From JBCCOW01 sp038749105 (GTDB taxonomy: Bacteria; Planctomycetota; Phycisphaerae; Phycisphaerales; Phycisphaeraceae): DNA of 56,102 bases. A program made the position numbers and the translations under genes. Location: positions 1 through 56,102 of the forward strand of contig JBCDIM010000021.1 in assembly GCA_038749105.1 (NCBI GenBank), given 5' to 3'. Of the stretch, positions 51,264 through 56,102 are shown one piece after another. The notes below the pieces were generated by a model that saw only the letters and a list, made by a program, of their open reading frames with translations, was not told the DNA's origin and ran no database searches. How positions within the stretch are numbered: the first letter of the stretch is position 1; each line of letters starts with the position of its first letter.

Positions 51264-52250
51264 TCAGCCCGCGGTCAGGGCTTCGGAGCCCACGTCTTTT
51301 ATCGGCTCGAAGCAGCCGGCACGGAAGCCCCAGCCCCACGCCAGCAGGGCCGGCATGGTAAACGGGGTCAGCAGCAGGGCACGCGGCACCCGGGCCGGAG
51401 CCCAGCGGATCGTCCGCTTGAGCAGGTACAGGTACCGCCACGCCGCGATCGCGGGCACCGCCAGCAGCCACCGGCCCACACGGCGCTGCCAGGGCTTGAC
51501 CTCGATGCCCAGCAGGGCTCGGCCGTAGCCGAACGTCCAGTGGTGCCGCATCATGGTGGTCAGGTCGGCTCGGCCGCGGTGCCGGACACGCTGATTGGCG
51601 GTGAACCGCACCCCGCCCGGCGTCCGCCGGCCGACCTCGAAGCACAGGATCGGGTCCTCACCCAGCGGCATGCCCGTGTTCACAAACCCTCCCACCGCCT
51701 GGAAGTCTTCCTTGTGCACCGCGAAGTTGCACGTCGGCAGCCACGGCTGCTCGCTGTCCGGTCGGCCGGGCGGGAAGTCGGCGAACTGCACATAGTTATC
51801 CGCCATCGACACCGGGTTGGACAGGGCGTCAAGGATCGGGCCGCCGGTGATCCGCGCCCCGGAGTTCAAGGCCTCGTAAGCCGTCCGCAGGTAGTCCGGC
51901 TCGGCGACGCAGTCCGCGTCGAGGAACACGATCAGTCCCGTCCGTGCGTGCTCAACCCCCAGGTTCCGGGCCGGCCCCGGCACCAGGTTGCCCCGCGACC
52001 GCACACACCGCACCCAATCGAAAGACCCGCAGAGCTCCGCCACGGCATCGTCGTGCCACCCGTCGACCACGATCACCTCGTACGGCAGGCCCAGGTCTTG
52101 ATGGCTCGGGGCGAGGGAGTCCAGGCAAGGCCCCAGCGTGCCCACGCCCTTGCACGGGACCACGACGCTGACCACACAGGCTGGCGCTTCCGCCGCGGCG
52201 GGCGGTGCGGGCTCCGGGGCGTTTGGTGTGGGCAGGGGGGTGGCGGTCAT
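51264..52250 (-). CDS. GT2-family glycosyltransferase
   Basis: The 328-residue protein has a Pro/Ala-rich start, then the GT2 core: VVSVVVPCKGVGTLGPCLDSL, YEVIVVDGWHDD, GPARNLGVEHARTGLIVFLDADCVAEPDYL with the D-A-D metal motif (about 117-119), TCNFAVHKEDFQAVGGF and GEDPILCFEVGRR. A C-terminal pair of hydrophobic segments (about 250-315) suggests membrane association. ATG at 52250. The next upstream gene ends 33 bp away. Confidence 0.92.
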   Translation of the reverse strand: MTATPLPTPNAPEPAPPAAAEAPACVVSVVVPCKGVGTLGPCLDSLAPSHQDLGLPYEVIVVDGWHDDAVAELCGSFDWVRCVRSRGNLVPGPARNLGVEHARTGLIVFLDADCVAEPDYLRTAYEALNSGARITGGPILDALSNPVSMADNYVQFADFPPGRPDSEQPWLPTCNFAVHKEDFQAVGGFVNTGMPLGEDPILCFEVGRRTPGGVRFTANQRVRHRGRADLTTMMRHHWTFGYGRALLGIEVKPWQRRVGRWLLAVPAIAAWRYLYLLKRTIRWAPARVPRALLLTPFTMPALLAWGWGFRAGCFEPIKDVGSEALTAG

Positions 52251-52283
52251 CGTTGCGGTCGGGTGGAGCGGTGGGGGTTGAGG

Positions 52284-53405
52284 TCAGGCGATCGCGCGTC
52301 GCGCAAGGAACCAGTAGCCGTTCATCACGCCGGACAGCGCGGTGATCATCGCGCCGGCGAGCTTGTTCTTCATGAAGCCGGGGGTGAGCGGGATGGGCCC
52401 GCCGATCAGCAGGTCGCGGTCACTTAGGACGCGTTCGGTCTGCATGCGTCGGCGACGCTCGGCGATGGCTTTGCGGTTGGACCACACGAAGCCCCACGCC
52501 CGGAAGTACTGCCAGCCGAAGCCGCGGAGCATCGCGATGCCCAGTGACGCGAACTCGTACAGCAGCAGCACGGGTGACAGCACCAGCAGCGTCCGCAGCC
52601 GGTTGTGGATGAACACGCACAGCAGGCGGTGCCGCATGACGAGATAGCCTCGGCGTGCGGGGTATTTCGACTTCTCGCGGTCGCCGCGGAAGGTCTGGCC
52701 GACGAGCGTGCCGCGGTCGTGGTGGACCACGGCCTTGGGCTCACAGACGAAGCGGTGCCCGAGCAGACGCAGCCGGATCGAGAACTCCAGGTCTTCCTGG
52801 TAGATCGAGAACAGCTCGTCGAAGCTGCCGGCCTGCAGCGTCCGCTCCCGGTGCACGAGCAGGCAGGCCGAGATCGCGCCGTTGACCTCGGCCGGCTCGT
52901 CGGTGAGCGTGTTGGTCTCGGCGAACGCGTGCCGCAAGACCATCATGGTCAGGAAGTGCGTATCGGCCCCCTCGGCCTGCACGAGGTGGGTCTCGGGGAC
53001 CAGCCGGACCCGCGGGCAGACGACGGTCGGCTCGCCGTGTTCGTGGTAGGCCTCGACGAGGTTACCGATGGTGTGCTCTTCGACGTAGACGTCGTTGTCG
53101 AGCAGCAGGACGAGCTCGCCGGTCGCGGCACGGATGCCGGCGGCGCGGGCGGGGGCGGGCCCGGGGTTGCCGCCCATGTCGTGGATCGTCGCCTGGGGGA
53201 AGCGCTCCTTGACACGCTGCGGGGCGTCGTCGGTGGACTGGTTGTCAACGACGATGATCTCGACCAGCGGGTACGGCTGGTTGACCAGGGCCTCGACAGT
53301 GTTGAGCAGACGGTCACCGCCGTTGTAGTTCACGATGGCGACCGAGACGCGCATGGGCTCGCGCTCGGTCGTGGGGCCATCGGGTTGTGCGGGGGTGTCG
53401 GTCAT
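52284..53405 (-). CDS. GT2-family glycosyltransferase (rhamnosyltransferase-like)
   Basis: The 373-residue protein shows the GT2 core: VSVAIVNYNGGDRLLNTVEAL (about 20-40), VEIIVVDNQSTDD, GGNPGPAPARAAGIRAATGELVLLLDNDVYVEEHTI with D-N-D at the metal site, NGAISACLLVHRERTL, FDELFSIYQEDLEFSIRLRLLG and VVHHDRGTLVGQTF. This resembles the WbbL/rhamnosyltransferase subgroup. C-terminal hydrophobic helices (about 255-300) point to membrane attachment. ATG at 53405, 5 bp after the GT4 gene. Confidence 0.92.
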   Translation of the reverse strand: MTDTPAQPDGPTTEREPMRVSVAIVNYNGGDRLLNTVEALVNQPYPLVEIIVVDNQSTDDAPQRVKERFPQATIHDMGGNPGPAPARAAGIRAATGELVLLLDNDVYVEEHTIGNLVEAYHEHGEPTVVCPRVRLVPETHLVQAEGADTHFLTMMVLRHAFAETNTLTDEPAEVNGAISACLLVHRERTLQAGSFDELFSIYQEDLEFSIRLRLLGHRFVCEPKAVVHHDRGTLVGQTFRGDREKSKYPARRGYLVMRHRLLCVFIHNRLRTLLVLSPVLLLYEFASLGIAMLRGFGWQYFRAWGFVWSNRKAIAERRRRMQTERVLSDRDLLIGGPIPLTPGFMKNKLAGAMITALSGVMNGYWFLARRAIA

Positions 53406-53410
53406 CGGGC

Positions 53411-54655
53411 TCAGGTGGCGGGTGACAGCTCGGGCGAGGGTGACGCGTCAGCGGATTGGTTTGGCAGCCGGCTGAAGCCGTCGCCGAGCTCGTCGAGGAG
53501 TTTCTGGAAGGTGTAGCGCTCGGCGGCTTCGTCGAGCTGACTGGCGAAGTGTCGGCGGAGCGGCTCGTCGCTGAACCAGCGGATGGCCTGGTCGGCGAAC
53601 GCCCCGGCGTCGGGCGGGCAGAGCAGCCCGGTCTGGTCGTGCTCGACCATCATGCGGTGCGAGGGCAGGTCGGTGGCGAGCGTGGGCAGCCGGGCCATCA
53701 GGTAGGTGATGACCTTCATGGGCGGGTAGTTCTCGGTGACGCGGGCCGAGAGGGCGATGTCAGCGTTCATCAGCAACTGGTACAGCTCCTCGCCGTACTT
53801 GGGGCCGACGAAGCGGACGGTGCTTTCGTCGAGCCCCATCGAGCGGGCCTGCGCCTCGGAGGCTTCGTAACCATTACCGGCCAGGACGAGCGTGGCGGCG
53901 AGCCCGCGGGTCTGGAGCACCTTCATCATGCCCAGCAGGATGTCGACGCGCTGGTAGGCGGCGAAGTTCCCGGTGTAGAGCAGCATCTTGTCGATGCCCT
54001 GGGCGTCTTTCCATCGTGTGTTGCGCTGCGGCCGTTCGAGTTGGCGGAGCAGCCCGAGCGGGGGCTTGTCCTGGACGAGGACGACCTTGTCGTCGTTGCC
54101 GGCGAACTCCCGGGCGACGGGCACGAGGTGGGGCCAGTTGGCGAGGACGACGTCGGCCCCGCGGTAGAAGCGTTTCTCGAAGAAGCCGAAGACGGGGCTG
54201 AGCTTGCCGGCGGGGCCGTGGATGTTCGCCATGAGCTCGCGGAAGCTGCCGTGCATGTCGTAGAGCATGGGCAGCCCGGTGCGTTTCTTGATGCGCAGGC
54301 CGATAAGGGCGGCGTCAACGTCGTGGCAGTAGAGCAGGTCGTAGTTGCCCGACTTCGCCATCGACATGGCTTTGCGGTAGAGGTTCCAGGCGTTGCCGAT
54401 CTTCTTGGGCGAGAAGCCGACCTTGCTGGTGGACTTCACGGCGAAGCGGTCGGAGATGCGGTGGAGGGTGACGCGTTTGGCGACGGTCTCGCGGAGGGCC
54501 TCGGGCAGGGCGGGCTCGATCGGCTCGCCCTGGGCGTAGGTCACCACATCCACGTCGTGCCCGAGCATAGCCACGCCGGTGATGTTGTTCAGCACCCGGA
54601 TCGGCTTGCCGCGCAGGATGAAGAACGGGCATGGGGCGATCATCAAGACCCGCAT
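53411..54655 (-). CDS. GT4-family glycosyltransferase
   Basis: A 414-residue GT-B enzyme. N-terminal domain: MIAPCPFFILRGKPIRVLNNITGVAMLGHDVDVVTY, CHDVDAALIGLRIKKRTGLPMLYDMHGSFRELMANI. C-terminal domain: LLYTGNFAAYQRVDILLGMMKVL, LVLAGNGYEASEAQARSMGLDESTVRFVGPKYGEELYQLLMNADIALSAR and NYPPMKVITYLMARLPTLATDLPSHRMMVE. ATG at 54655. About 80-115 bp upstream lies a 36-nt motif (54735-54770) also found upstream of the next gene. It starts a three-gene transferase run ending at 51264. Confidence 0.92.
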   Translation of the reverse strand: MRVLMIAPCPFFILRGKPIRVLNNITGVAMLGHDVDVVTYAQGEPIEPALPEALRETVAKRVTLHRISDRFAVKSTSKVGFSPKKIGNAWNLYRKAMSMAKSGNYDLLYCHDVDAALIGLRIKKRTGLPMLYDMHGSFRELMANIHGPAGKLSPVFGFFEKRFYRGADVVLANWPHLVPVAREFAGNDDKVVLVQDKPPLGLLRQLERPQRNTRWKDAQGIDKMLLYTGNFAAYQRVDILLGMMKVLQTRGLAATLVLAGNGYEASEAQARSMGLDESTVRFVGPKYGEELYQLLMNADIALSARVTENYPPMKVITYLMARLPTLATDLPSHRMMVEHDQTGLLCPPDAGAFADQAIRWFSDEPLRRHFASQLDEAAERYTFQKLLDELGDGFSRLPNQSADASPSPELSPAT

Positions 54656-54734
54656 AGCAACCCTCGCAGCGGAGCGACCCGGCTCGGCCCCGCGGCGACG
54701 CCACGGGAATCACCGGCCCTGGATCTCTTAGGCA

Positions 54735-54770
54735 TCATCGTCCAATCCCACTGCGGATTAAAGCGGTATT
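54735..54770 (-). promoter_or_regulatory. Conserved upstream motif, copy A
   Basis: The 36-nt sequence beginning TCATCGTCCAATCCCACTG matches 56002-56037 at 30 of 36 positions, including an unbroken GCGGATT and AAGCGG. It lies 80 bp before the start codon of the GT4 gene on the minus strand. Its function, promoter or operator, is inference. Confidence 0.55.
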
Positions 54771-54794
54771 CCCAACCCGCACGCGGTCGGTGCC

Positions 54795-55901
54795 TCACGA
54801 CGCCAACGACTGGGCCGGCGGCGTGGGCTCGTCGGTATCGCCCGGCTGCGGCGCTTCGCCCGTGAAGCGGTGGCGGACCTTGTACGGCTTGCGGTCCTGC
54901 GATTCGTGGTAGATCCGGGCCATCAACTCCGAGAGCACCCCCATCATCAGGAAGATGACCGCGACCATGAACGTCATCATCGAGAAGAACAGGAAGATGT
55001 TGTTGTTGAGGCTGACCGGCAGCCCGTGCTCGGTGATGTAGCCGAACTTCTGGATGACGGCGATGGCGAAGGCCAGCAGGCTGATGCCGAAGACCATGGT
55101 GGCGAGCTTGCCGAAGAAGTACAGCGGCTTGGCGAGGTAGTCGCCGAGGAACTTGACGGTGAGCAGGTCGAGCAGGACTTTGAAGGTGCGCTTGAGGTTG
55201 TACTTGGACGCGCCGTGCTCGCGGGGGCGGTGGTTGACCACCAGTTCGGTGATGCGGGCGCCACGCCACTTGCAGATCGCGGGGAGGAACCGGTGCATCT
55301 CGCCGTAGATCTTGACGTCCTCGAGCACCTTGCGGCGGTAGGCCTTGAGGGAGCAGCCGAAGTCGTGGATCTCGGTGGTCCAGGTCAGGCGTTTGACGAG
55401 CTTGTTGGCGATGACCGAGGGAAGCCGCCGGGACATGAGCTTGTCCTGACGGTTCTTGCGCCAGCCCGAGACGATGTCCCAGGCGTCGGGCTTCTCGCCG
55501 GACTCGTCGAGCATGGCGACGAGAGCGGGGATGTCGGCGGGGTCGTTCTGGCCGTCGCCGTCCATGGGGACGATGACCGCGCCGCGGGCGGCGTCGAAGC
55601 CGGCGGCGGTCGCGGCGGTCTGGCCGAAGTTCCGCATCAGCTCGAGGATCGTGACGCGAGCGTCGTCCCCGGCGGCCGCGCGGAGGTTCTCGACCGTGCG
55701 ATCGATGCTGCCGTCGGAGATGAAGATGGCTTCGTAGCGGTAGGCCCCGGCGTCCATCACCGCGGCGATCTCCTGGTACAGCGGGACGACGCAGTCTTCC
55801 TCGTTGTAGACCGGCACGACGATCGAGACATCGACCGCGTCGTGAGGGGCGTCGGGTTGCGGCTCGGTCGGGTGGGGCTCGGCCGAGTGGCTGAGTTTCA
55901 T
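54795..55901 (-). CDS. DPM1/GtrB-like GT2 transferase with C-terminal membrane segments
   Basis: This 368-residue protein would transfer a sugar from a nucleotide donor to polyprenyl phosphate. GT2 core: VDVSIVVPVYNEEDCVVPLYQEI (about 23-45), RYEAIFISDGSIDRT, MRNFGQTAATAAGFDAARGAVIVPMDGDGQNDPADIP with the D-G-D-G-Q-N-D metal motif, DIVSGWRKNRQDK, HDFGCSLKAYRRKVL and REHGASKYN. Two hydrophobic segments at about 265-325 are typical of the ArnC/GtrB group. ATG at 55901. A copy of the conserved motif (56002-56037) lies 101 bp upstream. Confidence 0.94.
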   Translation of the reverse strand: MKLSHSAEPHPTEPQPDAPHDAVDVSIVVPVYNEEDCVVPLYQEIAAVMDAGAYRYEAIFISDGSIDRTVENLRAAAGDDARVTILELMRNFGQTAATAAGFDAARGAVIVPMDGDGQNDPADIPALVAMLDESGEKPDAWDIVSGWRKNRQDKLMSRRLPSVIANKLVKRLTWTTEIHDFGCSLKAYRRKVLEDVKIYGEMHRFLPAICKWRGARITELVVNHRPREHGASKYNLKRTFKVLLDLLTVKFLGDYLAKPLYFFGKLATMVFGISLLAFAIAVIQKFGYITEHGLPVSLNNNIFLFFSMMTFMVAVIFLMMGVLSELMARIYHESQDRKPYKVRHRFTGEAPQPGDTDEPTPPAQSLAS

Positions 55902-56001
55902 CGGGGGTCCCTGATCAAGGGTGGCGGTTTTAACCACATGGGAGGTTAAAGGTAAGGGTACGGGGCGGGGCACCGAAATCCAATGGCTACCGCTGAGGGT
56001 G

Positions 56002-56037
56002 TCATCGGCCCATCGCACGGCGGATTTAAGCGGCATT
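56002..56037 (-). promoter_or_regulatory. Conserved upstream motif, copy B
   Basis: The 36-nt sequence beginning TCATCGGCCCATCGCACGG is the partner of 54735-54770. It lies 101 bp upstream of the DPM1-like gene on the minus strand. The six differences are spread evenly along the sequence, so the match is unlikely to be a simple recent duplication of surrounding DNA, which does not align. Confidence 0.55.
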
Positions 56038-56102
56038 GGCGTGAGGATCGGTTTCTGTCGGGGCGTTATCGGTCGGCGGCTGGCTTGGGGTGGGCGGGGC
56101 GG

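Noticed and set aside
50802..52427. A 541-codon + strand frame over the oxidoreductase and GT2 genes
   Set aside because: It spans two convincing minus-strand genes and has an Arg/His/Pro-rich composition typical of antisense frames in such DNA.
53456..55949. Two long + strand frames (53456-54865 and 54870-55949) opposite GT4 and DPM1-like genes
   Set aside because: Both are antisense to genes with intact glycosyltransferase motifs; the translations are Val/Glu/Asp-rich without recognisable domains.

Overview
The window is very GC-rich, uses GTG and TTG starts freely, and reads as chromosomal DNA of a planctomycete-type bacterium, most likely a relative of the Phycisphaerae. That placement is inferred from gene content: a Tad-type pseudopilin trio, large secreted beta-helix and fucosidase proteins, and an exosortase-like exopolysaccharide locus. 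No sequence comparison could be run.

Bases 1-13.4 kb hold mixed housekeeping genes: a 3'-truncated Maf pyrophosphatase, a ParA ATPase fused to a CBM48-type domain with a proline-rich partner that looks like a P-loop-less MinD relative, an M28 aminopeptidase lipoprotein, RuvB, two small envelope proteins, a cation/Ca2+ exchanger coupled to a TPR-like membrane protein, a SCO1 copper chaperone and an ABC-2 permease. Bases 13.4-25.5 kb hold a GT4 glycosyltransferase and a GDP-mannose 3,5-epimerase-like enzyme, then (divergent) MurJ, an RNase HII-like protein, tRNA-Glu(CUC), a multi-pass membrane protein resembling an inactive M48 peptidase, a SpoU methyltransferase and three TadE/TadG-like genes. 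Bases 25.5-33.9 kb hold an MFS carrier, a Rieske-fold lipoprotein without cluster ligands, a secreted beta-helix protein, an AraC regulator with a GH29 fucosidase, and a metal-efflux-type permease.

Bases 33.9-56.1 kb are an exopolysaccharide locus in which every gene is on the minus strand: a priming glycosylphosphotransferase, a Wzz/BY-kinase-like co-polymerase, an exosortase-like protein lacking all three catalytic residues, a nucleotidyltransferase-like protein, GT26, a GT39-like transferase, an SGNH plus MBOAT O-acetylation pair, a Wzx-type flippase, several GT2/GT4 transferases, a Gfo/Idh/MocA oxidoreductase and a membrane-anchored DPM1-like GT2. Many genes abut or overlap by 4 bp.

The least conventional signal is a set of short palindromic repeats, several of them lying in frame inside unrelated coding sequences (Maf, the MinD-like protein, M28 peptidase, permease, possibly TadE). 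They fall into at least three sub-types: GAAGCCCACGG-type, TAAAGCC-stem-GGCT-type and GACRCGGCT-AAGCCGYGTC-type. A 36-nt sequence duplicated upstream of two glycosyltransferase genes is a candidate shared regulatory element. Several proteins keep a fold but seem to have lost catalytic residues (exosortase, Rieske, M48-like, MinD-like).
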